This document shows, in pieces, positions 35,874-44,448 of a stretch of 64,000 nt of DNA; the stretch's first letter is position 1; every line of letters starts with the position of its first letter. Under the pieces are notes generated by a model. That model ran no database searches and had not been told where the DNA came from. It saw only the letters and a list, made by a program, of their open reading frames with translations. The stretch spans positions 56,800-120,799 of the forward strand of contig CBDBJL010000002.1 of assembly GCA_965206365.1 (NCBI GenBank), in the 5' to 3' direction. Source of the DNA: CBDBJL01 sp965206365. Its GTDB lineage: Bacteria; Pseudomonadota; Alphaproteobacteria; JABAAW01; JAHZMA01. The position numbers and the translations under genes are program-made.

Positions 35874-37481
35874 ATGGGAAACCAAGATGAGAATCAAGGT
35901 AGAAATTCAGGGAATAGGAATCGTCGCCCCTATAACAAAAGTTATAAGGGGCGTTCGCATGAACATGGCAGAGATATGGATGGTGTGTTGCAAAATGAAG
36001 GCAGGGGGCGTTCCGGCGGCGATCATTATTACCGAACCGAAACTTTGTCTGATCTCATTATGTATCCGTTTCATAAAATGCATCGATTTATGCTCAAAGA
36101 AATATCAGGGGGTATTTTTTTAGTCGTTGCGTCATTGCTGGCGATATGGGCGTCTAATAGCGGTTTTGCGCAAGCTTACGAAAAATTATTGCATTTGAAT
36201 TTAGGCCTAAATCTGGGTTCGTTGAGTTTTGAACTCGGGTTGCAACATTTTGTTAATGATGCATTAATGGTGGTGTTTTTCTTGCTTGTCGGTTTGGAAA
36301 TTAAACGTGAATTTGTCGATGGCGAGCTATCTTCGCGTAAGCAAGCTAGCCTGCCATTAGCGGCTGCAGTTTGTGGGATGGCAGTACCGGCTTTGATTTA
36401 TGTGATGTTTAATTTTGGGGATTCAACAGCACTTCGCGGTTGGGCGATCCCATCGGCAACGGATATTGCCTTTGCGATTGGTATTATGGCATTGTTGGGG
36501 AAACGTGCACCTTTTTCGTTGAAAGTATTGCTTGTTGCCATTGCTGTGATTGATGATTTGGGTGCGATTTTGGTGATTGCGATCTTTTATGCTGAGGGGC
36601 TAGATTATCAATTGCTGTTATTGGCAGGTGGGATTTTATTGGTTTTATTGTTTTTAAATAAACGTGGGGTCTCTAATTTAACACCCTATATGTTTTTTGG
36701 GTTTTTATTGTGGATTGTGGTTTTAAAATCAGGAATTCATGCCACTTTGGCAGGGGTGCTAACCGCATTGACAATTCCTCTCTATGTTAAAGGGGATCGG
36801 CGTCGCTCACCATTGAAAAAATTAGAACATAGCATTAGCCCGTGGGTTACTTTTATTATTTTGCCAATTTTTGGTTTTACGAATGCCGGGATCTCATTTG
36901 CCGGTATGGGTAGTATCGGTGATTTGTTTGCATCGCCGATCACTTTGGGGATATTACTAGGGCTTGTTGTGGGGAAACAATTAGGAATTTTCTCAGCAAT
37001 TTTTGTCATGGTCAAGCTTGGCTTAGGCGCAATGCCCCGTGATACCCATTGGGGACACATCTATGCCATGTCGATTCTATGCGGGATTGGTTTTACGATG
37101 TCGTTGTTTATTGGTTCGCTTGCCTTTGTTGATGGTAGCGTTGATATTGAAGTAAGAATTGGGGTGTTTGTAGGTTCATTAATTTCTGCCTTTGCTGGTT
37201 ATGTATTGTTAATGGTCTTTTCTCAAGGGGAAGAACATCGCCAAGGAACAGTGCGACGCAGGAGAAGTTTGAAAACAAAAACATCATCAGCACCACGCCA
37301 TCGACGCAACTATAATAGTGGTGGAGGGCGTTCTTCGTATCGCGGTGAGCGACGTGATGGTGGGCAAAGATCATCTTCGTATCGTTCAGGGGGGCGGCGG
37401 GATGATCGCCCTTCGGATCATCGGGATGATCGTTCTTCAGATCGTAGGGATGATCGAGAAACCTATGGGGATGAACGCTAA
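35874..37481 (+). CDS. nhaA: NhaA Na+/H+ antiporter with arginine-rich tails at both ends
   Basis: About 535 residues. The core (about residues 55-455) is a complete NhaA antiporter: FVNDALMVVFFLLVGLEIKREFVDGELS, IPSATDIAFAIGIMALLG, the ion-site aspartates in AIAVIDDLGAILVI, and GIGFTMSLFIGSLAF. Ordinary NhaA has about 390 residues. Here a hydrophilic N-terminal extension (NQDENQGRNSGNRNRRPYNK and on to about residue 55) and a C-terminal tail of about 75 residues flank it. The tail runs from RRRRSLKTKTSSAPRHRRN into glycine/serine/arginine and RDD-type repeats (DDRPSDHRDDRSSDRRDD). Both look disordered and should lie in the cytoplasm. Start chosen at ATG 35874. Confidence 0.92.
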   Translation: MGNQDENQGRNSGNRNRRPYNKSYKGRSHEHGRDMDGVLQNEGRGRSGGDHYYRTETLSDLIMYPFHKMHRFMLKEISGGIFLVVASLLAIWASNSGFAQAYEKLLHLNLGLNLGSLSFELGLQHFVNDALMVVFFLLVGLEIKREFVDGELSSRKQASLPLAAAVCGMAVPALIYVMFNFGDSTALRGWAIPSATDIAFAIGIMALLGKRAPFSLKVLLVAIAVIDDLGAILVIAIFYAEGLDYQLLLLAGGILLVLLFLNKRGVSNLTPYMFFGFLLWIVVLKSGIHATLAGVLTALTIPLYVKGDRRRSPLKKLEHSISPWVTFIILPIFGFTNAGISFAGMGSIGDLFASPITLGILLGLVVGKQLGIFSAIFVMVKLGLGAMPRDTHWGHIYAMSILCGIGFTMSLFIGSLAFVDGSVDIEVRIGVFVGSLISAFAGYVLLMVFSQGEEHRQGTVRRRRSLKTKTSSAPRHRRNYNSGGGRSSYRGERRDGGQRSSSYRSGGRRDDRPSDHRDDRSSDRRDDRETYGDER

Positions 37482-37502
37482 CCATAAAAATATGAGTGTA
37501 AA

Positions 37503-38708
37503 ATGAAAACCGATATTTTGATTGCGGGAGCTGGGCTTAATGGCTTAATTGCTGCACTGGTTTGTGGAGATGTGGGGCTTCGAACTCAAATTATAGAGCG
37601 TCATAGCCAAGAGGCAATGCTAAATGCTGGGGCGGATGGGCGTGCGAGTACGATTGCCGCAACATCATTTGAGTTATTGCGTAATTTAGGGTTAGCAGAA
37701 GATCTTCTGCCTTACGCGCAACCGATTTGGGAAATTCGGGTGACTGAGGCAGACCAGTTTCATGGTTATTCACCCTTTTTTTTACATTTTTCTGCGAAAC
37801 AATTGGCTAAAGGACAACCTTTTGGGTATGTGGTTGAGAATACGCGCCTGATGCAGGTTTTTTATCAGCATGCGCAGGCACATCCGCAGATTCAGATTCA
37901 ACATGATGTGGGTGTTGCAAGGATGACCTTGAAAGATACTGATAATTTGCAAATGGCTTTTGTGCGTACAGATGATGACAAGCTTTATCAAACGCAGCTA
38001 GTGATTGCTTGTGATGGGCGCAATTCACCTTTGCGGAAACAGGCGGGGATAGATGCCCATGAATGGGATTACCATCAACATGCCATAATTACTGCAGTTT
38101 TTCATGAATATGATCATGGTGGGATTGCCATTGAGCAATTTATGAAGGGGGGGCCCTTTGCGATTTTACCGATGAGTGAACAACGCAGCGCGATTGTTTG
38201 GACAGAGAAAAGTGATTATGCGAAGAAAATTGCTAATTTATCAGATTCAGAATTTTTGATTTTATTACGCGAACGATTCGCTACAGGATTTGGTAAGTTG
38301 GCACTTGCTGCGCCTCGGCAAATTTTTCCGCTGGTTTATCGACATGCGAAACATTATCATCAACATCGTTTTTTATTATTAGGCGATGCTGCCCATGCGA
38401 TTCACCCTTTGGCTGGGCAGGGGCTAAATTTAGGTCTGCGCGATAGTGGGGCATTGTGGGATCTGTTAAAAGATGCACAAAGATTAGGTTTAGATATTGG
38501 GCGTGAGGAAGTTTTACAAAATTACACGAAATGGCGCCGAAAGGATAATCACGCTGTATCGGCAATGACGGACCAGATGAATTCTCTTTTTTCCAATCAG
38601 CATTTGCCACTTAAAATTATTCGCACATTGGGGCTGGGGATGGTTGAAAATATCACCCCCTTGAAAAATTATTTTGCATCACGGGCTATGGGGCTGCGCG
38701 TTCCATGA
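37503..38708 (+). CDS. UbiH/UbiF/UbiL-family FAD-dependent hydroxylase (ubiquinone synthesis)
   Basis: 401 residues, class A flavin monooxygenase. FAD motifs: N-terminal ILIAGAGLNGLIAALVCGD (GxGxxG), the middle LVIACDGRNSPLRKQAGI (DG motif) and LLLGDAAHAIHPLAGQGLNL (GD motif; HPLAGQGLNLG is typical of the UbiH/COQ6 family). It would hydroxylate the ring of a ubiquinone precursor at the membrane. The ring position is not decidable by eye. It begins 21 bases after nhaA and is convergent with ahcY. Confidence 0.92.
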   Translation: MKTDILIAGAGLNGLIAALVCGDVGLRTQIIERHSQEAMLNAGADGRASTIAATSFELLRNLGLAEDLLPYAQPIWEIRVTEADQFHGYSPFFLHFSAKQLAKGQPFGYVVENTRLMQVFYQHAQAHPQIQIQHDVGVARMTLKDTDNLQMAFVRTDDDKLYQTQLVIACDGRNSPLRKQAGIDAHEWDYHQHAIITAVFHEYDHGGIAIEQFMKGGPFAILPMSEQRSAIVWTEKSDYAKKIANLSDSEFLILLRERFATGFGKLALAAPRQIFPLVYRHAKHYHQHRFLLLGDAAHAIHPLAGQGLNLGLRDSGALWDLLKDAQRLGLDIGREEVLQNYTKWRRKDNHAVSAMTDQMNSLFSNQHLPLKIIRTLGLGMVENITPLKNYFASRAMGLRVP

Positions 38709-38777
38709 AAGTTATCGGAGGAAATTACTGAGGAAAGTACCCAAAAAATGATTCTTTCTTCGTAATTTAGCTATATT

Positions 38778-40076
38778 TTAATAGCGATAATGCTCTAATT
38801 TAAAAGGTCCCTCTGGTTTCACCCCAATATAGCTAGCTTGTTTTTCGGATAATTGGCTAAGATTTACGCCTAATTTTGCCAAATGCAAATGGGCAACTTT
38901 TTCGTCTAAATGTTTGGGCAGAATATAGACTTGGTTTTGATACTGAGTATGATTTTGCCAAAGTTCAATTTGCGCCATTACTTGATTGGTGAAGGAGGCA
39001 CTCATCACAAAGCTAGGATGCCCAGTTCCACACCCTAAATTTACCAAGCGTCCTTTCGCAAGAAGGATGATTTGTTTGCCATCAGGGAAAGTAATTTGAT
39101 CTATTTGGGGTTTAATTTCGTCCCATTGTAGATTTTTCAGGGCTTCTACTTGAATTTCATTATCAAAATGCCCAATATTGGCCACAATCGCATATTGTTT
39201 CATCATACGCATATGATCAAGAGTAATGATGTCGCAATTGCCAGTTGCCGTTACAAAAATATCTGCAAGCGGTGCGGCTTGTTCCATTGTTACGACTTGA
39301 AAACCTTCCATAGCAGCTTGAAGTGCGCAAATTGGGTCAATTTCAGTGACCATAACTCGGCAACCTGCAGCGCGTAAACTTTCGGCAGAACCTTTGCCAA
39401 CGCCACCGAATCCGGCAACCAAAGCCAGTTTTCCTGCCATCATAATATCAGTTGCGCGCCTAAGTGAATCGACCAAACTCTCGCGGCAACCATAAACATT
39501 ATCGAATTTTGATTTCGTTACCGAATCATTCACATTAAAGGCTGGCATTTTTAGGGTACCGGCTTGTGCCATTTCATAAAGCCGTAGAACGCCTGTGGTA
39601 GTTTCTTCAGAGACACCCCGAATACCAGCAATGAGTTCTGGATATTTATCATGGACAAGTTGTGTTAAATCGCCGCCATCATCTAACAACATGTTGGGAC
39701 GCCAATTGTTAGGGCCCTTTAAGGTTTGTTCGATGCACCACCAATAATCGTCTTCGGATTCATCTTTCCAGGCAAAAACAGGGATATCACTGGCAGCAAT
39801 GGCAGCAGCGGCATGATTTTGAGTTGAGAAAATATTGCAAGAAGACCAGCGAATTTCGGCACCTAATGAGGTTAGAGTTTCAATTAATATGGCGGTTTGC
39901 ACTGTCATATGTAAGCAACCGGTAATGCGGGCACCTTTTAGAGGATTTTTTCCAGCATATTCGTTTCGAAGTGCCATTAATCCCGGCATTTCATTTTCGG
40001 CTAGGGTTAGCTCTTTACGACCCCAACTCGCAAGCGAAATATCGGCAATTTTATAATCGGTCATAGGGTTGGTCAT
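38778..40076 (-). CDS. ahcY: S-adenosylhomocysteine hydrolase
   Basis: 432 residues; NAD-dependent cleavage of S-adenosylhomocysteine to adenosine and homocysteine, which clears the inhibitor made by SAM-dependent methyltransferases. Visible: YKIADISLASWGRKELTLAE, ITGCLHMTVQTAVL-like segment, WSSCNIFSTQNHAAAAIA, AFNVNDSVTKSKFDNVYGCR, VAGFGGVGKGSAESLRAAG (NAD site) and the C-terminal KPEGPFKLEHYRY. The ATG at 40076 has a second ATG four codons later. No SAH riboswitch that I can recognise precedes it. Confidence 0.97.
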   Translation of the reverse strand: MTNPMTDYKIADISLASWGRKELTLAENEMPGLMALRNEYAGKNPLKGARITGCLHMTVQTAILIETLTSLGAEIRWSSCNIFSTQNHAAAAIAASDIPVFAWKDESEDDYWWCIEQTLKGPNNWRPNMLLDDGGDLTQLVHDKYPELIAGIRGVSEETTTGVLRLYEMAQAGTLKMPAFNVNDSVTKSKFDNVYGCRESLVDSLRRATDIMMAGKLALVAGFGGVGKGSAESLRAAGCRVMVTEIDPICALQAAMEGFQVVTMEQAAPLADIFVTATGNCDIITLDHMRMMKQYAIVANIGHFDNEIQVEALKNLQWDEIKPQIDQITFPDGKQIILLAKGRLVNLGCGTGHPSFVMSASFTNQVMAQIELWQNHTQYQNQVYILPKHLDEKVAHLHLAKLGVNLSQLSEKQASYIGVKPEGPFKLEHYRY

Positions 40077-40201
40077 GGTGAATCATCTTATCTATAAGGA
40101 TATTAAAATAGGTCAACAATAGCTAGGTCTTCTCATTCCTTGAAGCAAAGAAGACTATGCTTTACCATAAAAGGTGCAAATCTTTCAAGCTAAAAATACT
40201 T

Positions 40202-40229
40202 TTGACTACCAAGACTATTGTGCCATAAT
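40202..40229 (+). promoter_or_regulatory. Candidate promoter for proA
   Basis: TTGACT (40202-40207), a 16-base spacer and CATAAT (40224-40229), about 50 bases before the proA start, in the 187-base gap between divergent ahcY and proA. Confidence 0.45.
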
Positions 40230-40278
40230 ATCTTTTACGGGTGTGTCCGAATTAATCAAATAGGTGAATCGAGCGAAG

Positions 40279-41547
40279 ATGAATAGCGAAGCGATGATAC
40301 AGGAATTTGCGGATATTTGCAATCGAGCCCAGCAGGCAAAAATTGCATTAGCGCAAAGAGATGCGCAAGAAATCACGCAGGCATTAGAGGCGGCAGCGCA
40401 GATTATTCGTGCTGAATCTATTGCAATTGCGCAGGCAAATCTACAAGATATGGACTATGGGCGCGAGCGGAATTTAAGTGAGGCTTTGTTAGATAGGTTA
40501 TTTTTGGATGAGGCTCGGATTCAAGGCATGGCGAATGGGCTTGTAAATGTGGCACGGTTATCCTCGCCTGTGGGTGAAATTGTTAAACAATGGGATAATC
40601 CAAAAAATGGGTTGAAATTTCAGCGTATTACCGTGGCATTGGGGGTAATTGGTATTATTTATGAATCGCGTCCTAATGTTACTGTCGATGCTGGGGCCTT
40701 ATGTTTGAAAGCCGGTAATGTCGTAATTTTACGGGGGGGGTCGGAAAGCTTACATTCATCAAAAATCATTAGCGATTGTTTGCGCGCCGGTTTGCAAAAA
40801 TTTCATTTACCGCAAGATGCTGTGCAGTTGGTTGGGCGCCGTGAGCGTTATATGGTGGAATTGATGTTAGGGGCATCGGGTAAGATTGATTTGTTAATTC
40901 CGCGCGGTGGCAAGGGGCTAACGGGCAGAGTTATGAATGAGGCGCGCGTGCCGGTATTGGCACATTTAGACGGGAATTGCCATATCTATCTGGATCAAAA
41001 TTTAGATCCTGGTAAAGCGATTGCGATTGTTTTAAATTCTAAAATGCGACGCACTGGGATTTGCGGTGCGTTGGAAACATTATTGGTGCATAGGGATATT
41101 GCCGAAAGTATTTTGCCTGAACTATTATCAGCTTTGGAACTGGCAGGATGTGCCTTGCGCGGGGATGCTCAGGTGCAGGCGATTTATCATCGGGCTGAAT
41201 TGGCAAATGAACAAGATTGGTATCAAGAATATCTAGGCCCGATATTGGCGATTAAAATTGTGTCTTCTTTAGAGGAAGCTTGCACCCATATTCAACATTA
41301 TGGTTCGCATCATAGTGATGCTATTATTACGGAAGATGAGCTAGCGCGGGCACAGTTTTTTTCCAGTGTGGATAGTGCGATTGTGATGCATAATTGTTCG
41401 ACCCAATATGCTGATGGCGGTGAATTTGGCATGGGGGCAGAAATTGGGATTGCAACGGGTAGGTTGCATGCGCGCGGGCCGGTTGCTGCACGCGAGTTGG
41501 TGACTTATAAAAATTTGGTTTTTGGTTCGGGGCAATGTCGTGGGTAA
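40279..41547 (+). CDS. proA: Gamma-glutamyl phosphate reductase
   Basis: About 422 residues of the aldehyde dehydrogenase superfamily; the NADPH-dependent second step of proline synthesis. Visible: ITVALGVIGIIYESRPNVTV, AGALCLKAGNVVILRGGSES, DLLIPRGGKGLTGRVMNEAR, the catalytic cysteine region NSKMRRTGICGALET and FGMGAEIGIATGRLHARGPV. A GTG at 40264 is in frame, five codons before the ATG at 40279; neither has a strong ribosome binding site. proB is not in the window. The end overlaps nadD. Confidence 0.96.
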   Translation: MNSEAMIQEFADICNRAQQAKIALAQRDAQEITQALEAAAQIIRAESIAIAQANLQDMDYGRERNLSEALLDRLFLDEARIQGMANGLVNVARLSSPVGEIVKQWDNPKNGLKFQRITVALGVIGIIYESRPNVTVDAGALCLKAGNVVILRGGSESLHSSKIISDCLRAGLQKFHLPQDAVQLVGRRERYMVELMLGASGKIDLLIPRGGKGLTGRVMNEARVPVLAHLDGNCHIYLDQNLDPGKAIAIVLNSKMRRTGICGALETLLVHRDIAESILPELLSALELAGCALRGDAQVQAIYHRAELANEQDWYQEYLGPILAIKIVSSLEEACTHIQHYGSHHSDAIITEDELARAQFFSSVDSAIVMHNCSTQYADGGEFGMGAEIGIATGRLHARGPVAARELVTYKNLVFGSGQCRG

Positions 41548-42184
41548 TAGGCCGTTATGTCCGTTAGCGCTCATCACTCATTTTCAAAAATATTGCCCAA
41601 AAATTGGAATCCAATATGGCACTCAGCCTTGCGGTGCGATTGGTATTTTGTTGGGCTCATTTAATCCTGCTCATCAAGGGCATTTGCATTTAAGCCAGAT
41701 CGCGCAAAAAAAATTGCGACTTCGGGCATTATGGTGGTGGATAACGCCTCGTAATCCGTTGAAGCAAATCACAGATTATGCCCCGCTTGGAGTTCGCTTG
41801 CAACAGGCAGAAAATCTTGCTTTCGGGAAAAATATTGCTATTGCCACGCCGGAGATTTTGTTTCAGAAGAATTATACCTTGCAAAGCTTGTATTATTTGC
41901 GACGGGCGTTTTTATATTATCATTTTATTCTGTTGATGGGTTCGGATAATTTGTACCAATTGCCAGCTTGGCACCAATTCAAAAAAATTCAAAGAAATAG
42001 TAATTTGGCAATTATTCGGCGCGAACCCATGCATTATCCTGCCTTGTTAAGATTTCGAGGACAGATCAAAGGCTTGAATCAACGCTATGGTTATTCTATA
42101 GTGAGGGGGACGGGTAAAATTATTTATATTGATGCTTCGGTGCATGTTGCAACTTCAACAAGCATTAGGCAAGAGAAAATTTAG
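41540..42184 (+). CDS. nadD: Nicotinate-nucleotide adenylyltransferase
   Basis: About 214 residues; makes deamido-NAD from nicotinate mononucleotide and ATP. The nucleotidyltransferase motif GILLGSFNPAHQGHLHLS (HxGH) is clear, with WWWITPRNPLK, LLMGSDNLYQLPAWHQFKKI and a C-terminal TSTSIRQ (ISSTxIR-like) motif. The protein ends five residues after that motif, a little early for the family. No ATG exists before the motif: TTG 41522 or GTG 41540 must serve, both inside the proA end. I prefer GTG 41540, which has GGGG seven bases upstream. Confidence 0.88.
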   Translation: MGNRPLCPLALITHFQKYCPKIGIQYGTQPCGAIGILLGSFNPAHQGHLHLSQIAQKKLRLRALWWWITPRNPLKQITDYAPLGVRLQQAENLAFGKNIAIATPEILFQKNYTLQSLYYLRRAFLYYHFILLMGSDNLYQLPAWHQFKKIQRNSNLAIIRREPMHYPALLRFRGQIKGLNQRYGYSIVRGTGKIIYIDASVHVATSTSIRQEKI

Positions 42185-42303
42185 TGATGATCAGGGTTGA
42201 TCGCCCGTTTTGGGCGGAAATTTGTTAAAAGAAGCGATTTAGGAACAATAGATTGTAAAAATCTTAAGGGTAAATCAAGAAAAAGAAAGGAAATTTTCTA
42301 TCA

Positions 42304-42669
42304 ATGCAATTGCAAAATATAGCAATCAAAACCCAGGGTGATGCGCTGTTGCGTATCATTCAGGAAGTTTTGGAAGATAATAAAGTATTAGATTGGGTAT
42401 GTTTGCCCTTGGCTGGCAAAAGTGATATGGCCGATTATATGGTAATTGGTTCGGGGAGCTCATCGCGCCATGTGCTTTCTATGGCAGAAGATTTGCGCCG
42501 TAAAATGCCGAACAAACCGGTATTAGAAGGCGGCGAACAAGGTGATTGGGTGGTGCTAGATGGGGGCGATGTGATTGTGCATTTGATGCGTAGTGAAGTT
42601 CGTGACTATTATAAAATTGAAGAAATTTGGAGTGGAGATGTTTCTGCACAAAAAATTATGATTGGCTAG
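42304..42669 (+). CDS. rsfS: Ribosomal silencing factor RsfS
   Basis: 121 residues; binds ribosomal protein uL14 and keeps subunits apart during starvation. Visible: CLPLAGKSDMADYMVIGSGS-type core (the family form is DLRGKSSIADYMVIATG), SSSRHVLSMAEDLRRKM and WVVLDGGDVIVHLMRSEVRD. AAAGGAAATTT precedes the ATG. The nadD-rsfS-rlmH order is widely conserved in alphaproteobacteria. Confidence 0.95.
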   Translation: MQLQNIAIKTQGDALLRIIQEVLEDNKVLDWVCLPLAGKSDMADYMVIGSGSSSRHVLSMAEDLRRKMPNKPVLEGGEQGDWVVLDGGDVIVHLMRSEVRDYYKIEEIWSGDVSAQKIMIG

Positions 42670-43150
42670 AGTTTTAGATTTGGCAAAATATCAAATCTAT
42701 GGGGTTGGGCGATTGCGCCGCGAACATCAAGCAGTTTGCGCGCTTTATATGAAGCGATTGCCGAGTTTGAATATTTGCGAAATTCCAGCGATAAAAGGCG
42801 ATAATGCGCAGTTATGTCGGGCAAAGGAAGCCCAAAAATTGCGCAAAATTGCCGCTAAAAATAGCGGTAAAAATTCTATGAAACATTATCAGATTGCGTT
42901 AGATGCTAGTGGGAAGAATCTGAGCTCAGAAGAATTTGCCCAGCTGGTTGTAACCACAAGCTCAACCCTAGATTTTTTTATCGGTGGGGCTGATGGGTTG
43001 GATGATAAGTTTGTGGCGGATGTGGATTTGGTGCTGAGTTTTGGCAAAATGATTTTTCCGCATGGGTTGGCTCGGATCATGTTGGTTGAGCAAATTTATC
43101 GAATCGAGATGATTTTGGCAAGCCACCCCTATCATAAAGGGCATGAATGA
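42662..43150 (+). CDS. rlmH: 23S rRNA (pseudouridine1915-N3)-methyltransferase RlmH
   Basis: Up to 162 residues of the SPOUT class. Visible: YGVGRLRREHQAVCALYMKR at the N-terminus, DFFIGGADGLDDKF (SAM-binding loop), LSFGKMIFPHGLARIMLVEQ and the C-terminal ASHPYHKGHE, nearly identical to the family end HPYHR. There is no ATG: the start must be TTG 42662 (overlapping the rsfS stop) or TTG 42680. Confidence 0.93.
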   Translation: MARVLDLAKYQIYGVGRLRREHQAVCALYMKRLPSLNICEIPAIKGDNAQLCRAKEAQKLRKIAAKNSGKNSMKHYQIALDASGKNLSSEEFAQLVVTTSSTLDFFIGGADGLDDKFVADVDLVLSFGKMIFPHGLARIMLVEQIYRIEMILASHPYHKGHE

Positions 43151-43199
43151 GGTATAAGGAGGGGAGAATCAGTGATTTATTTTCGAGGAGATTTCGGTG

Positions 43200-44293
43200 A
43201 TGCCAGATTTGATTACAGAATGTGTTAATGAATGGAGTGGGAGTGTTAAAACTTATGAAGCTGCTTTATCTTATATAATTGAGCAACTTGAAGGTAATAT
43301 CGATGTGTCTTGTAGAATTACCTCACGGGTTAAATCGGATATTGGGTTTACGCAAAAAACAGTACTTTTCGTTGAACAAGGAAAAATAAAAAGTAAAAAA
43401 GATATTTATCATAAGATAAGCGATTTAATAGCGGTTAGAGTCATGACTTATTTGGAAAGTGATCGGGAAACCATTGTTAAAGTGATTCAGGAGCTTTTTG
43501 CTCCCGCATTTCCAGAAAAAAAAAGAGGATAAAGCGTTTGGTTTGGATGTGAAGGATCAGGATACAAAAAGTGCTCCTTATTATCGTGCGACTCATATGC
43601 AGATAAAATTATCACCAGAGATGATTGATGATAAAGATAAATCAGCGATCGGTGGGCTTGTTCAATGTTAGTGCGAGGTTCAAATCTGTTCGATGCTTGC
43701 TCATGTTTGGAGTGAGGTTGAACATGATTTTTTATAAATCAAAAGATACTGCATCGAATAAGTTAAGTAATACTGAAAAAACAGCACTAAATGTGCTTGG
43801 AAAAATGGTCCAGGCAGGCGATGATATTATTCAAACCTTGTTTTATGCACAAAAAGATAGAAAAGATAAAGAGGCATATGATCGTAAATATAAAATTACG
43901 GATCACAAAGATTTTGCAAATTTTCTGGCAAAAAATTACCCGATGAAACTGGCCATCGATTATGAAAAACACTCTAAATTGGCTTTTGAAGCTTTTTCTC
44001 TCTTAGAATTGAATCATGGTAATGGCATTACAGACATTATGAATCAAGAAGATTTTGTGCAGTTTAGAAAAAATATTGTCCCCAAATTTATCAAATATAT
44101 TAACAAAAATAATTTACTAAAAAAACCTGCTTTTGAACAAAATACGGCGGATGAGATTTTGTTGGCTTTAATTAAAAAGCAAGGTCAAGCTTTATTAGAA
44201 ATAGGCAAAGCCAGAAAAACTACGATGGCAAAGCGATATCTCGCTTTTGCCAAAGCTTTTCAAGAATATGATAACAGCGAAAATCAGAAATAA
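43200..44293 (+). pseudogene. RelA/SpoT-domain (small alarmone synthetase-like) gene, broken
   Basis: The first frame (43200-43532) gives CRITSRVKSDIGF, then SKKDIYHKISDLIAVRVMTY, which matches the start of a RelA/SpoT nucleotidyltransferase domain. At a run of nine A residues (43516-43524) the frame is lost. The continuation DKAFGLDVKDQ, then YRATHMQIKLS, is in another frame and hits an in-frame TAG at 43669-43671, directly followed by CEVQICSMLAHVWSEVEHDF, the second conserved RelA/SpoT motif. A second shift at about 43725-43733 leads into the final frame (YKSKDTASNKLSN to 44293), a helical C-terminal region. Three separate lesions make this a pseudogene of a stand-alone (p)ppGpp synthetase-like protein, lacking hydrolase and TGS domains. 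GAGGAG precedes the ATG. Confidence 0.85.
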
Positions 44294-44367
44294 AAGTAGC
44301 TTATCAAAATTACGATCACAAAAGATTTTACAAATTTCCTAATTTAATGCTTGAAGTATTTAGATTC

Positions 44368-44397
44368 TTGACAGGGTGTAAAAGATTAATATATAAA
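44368..44397 (+). promoter_or_regulatory. Promoter of the chemoreceptor-binding protein operon
   Basis: A consensus TTGACA (44368-44373), an 18-base spacer and TATAAA (44392-44397), about 50 bases before the chemoreceptor ATG. It resembles sigma-70; no flagellar sigma-28 pattern was recognised. Confidence 0.6.
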
Positions 44398-44448
44398 TTT
44401 CGAAGATGCCAGCGTTAAGATAGGGGCTTTTCTGCTGGGTGAGAAAGG

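Noticed and set aside
40077..40263. SAH riboswitch in the leader of ahcY
   Set aside because: The region is AT-rich and I could not find the GC-rich conserved core expected of SAH riboswitches.
42202..42216. Short hairpin CGCCC-GTTTT-GGGCG after nadD as a terminator
   Set aside because: The stem is only 5 bp, there is no T tract after it, and nadD, rsfS and rlmH are probably co-transcribed.
43516..43524. Programmed frameshifting at the nine-A run in the RelA/SpoT-domain gene
   Set aside because: A slip would repair only the first of three lesions; the in-frame TAG and the second shift remain, so a true pseudogene is more likely.
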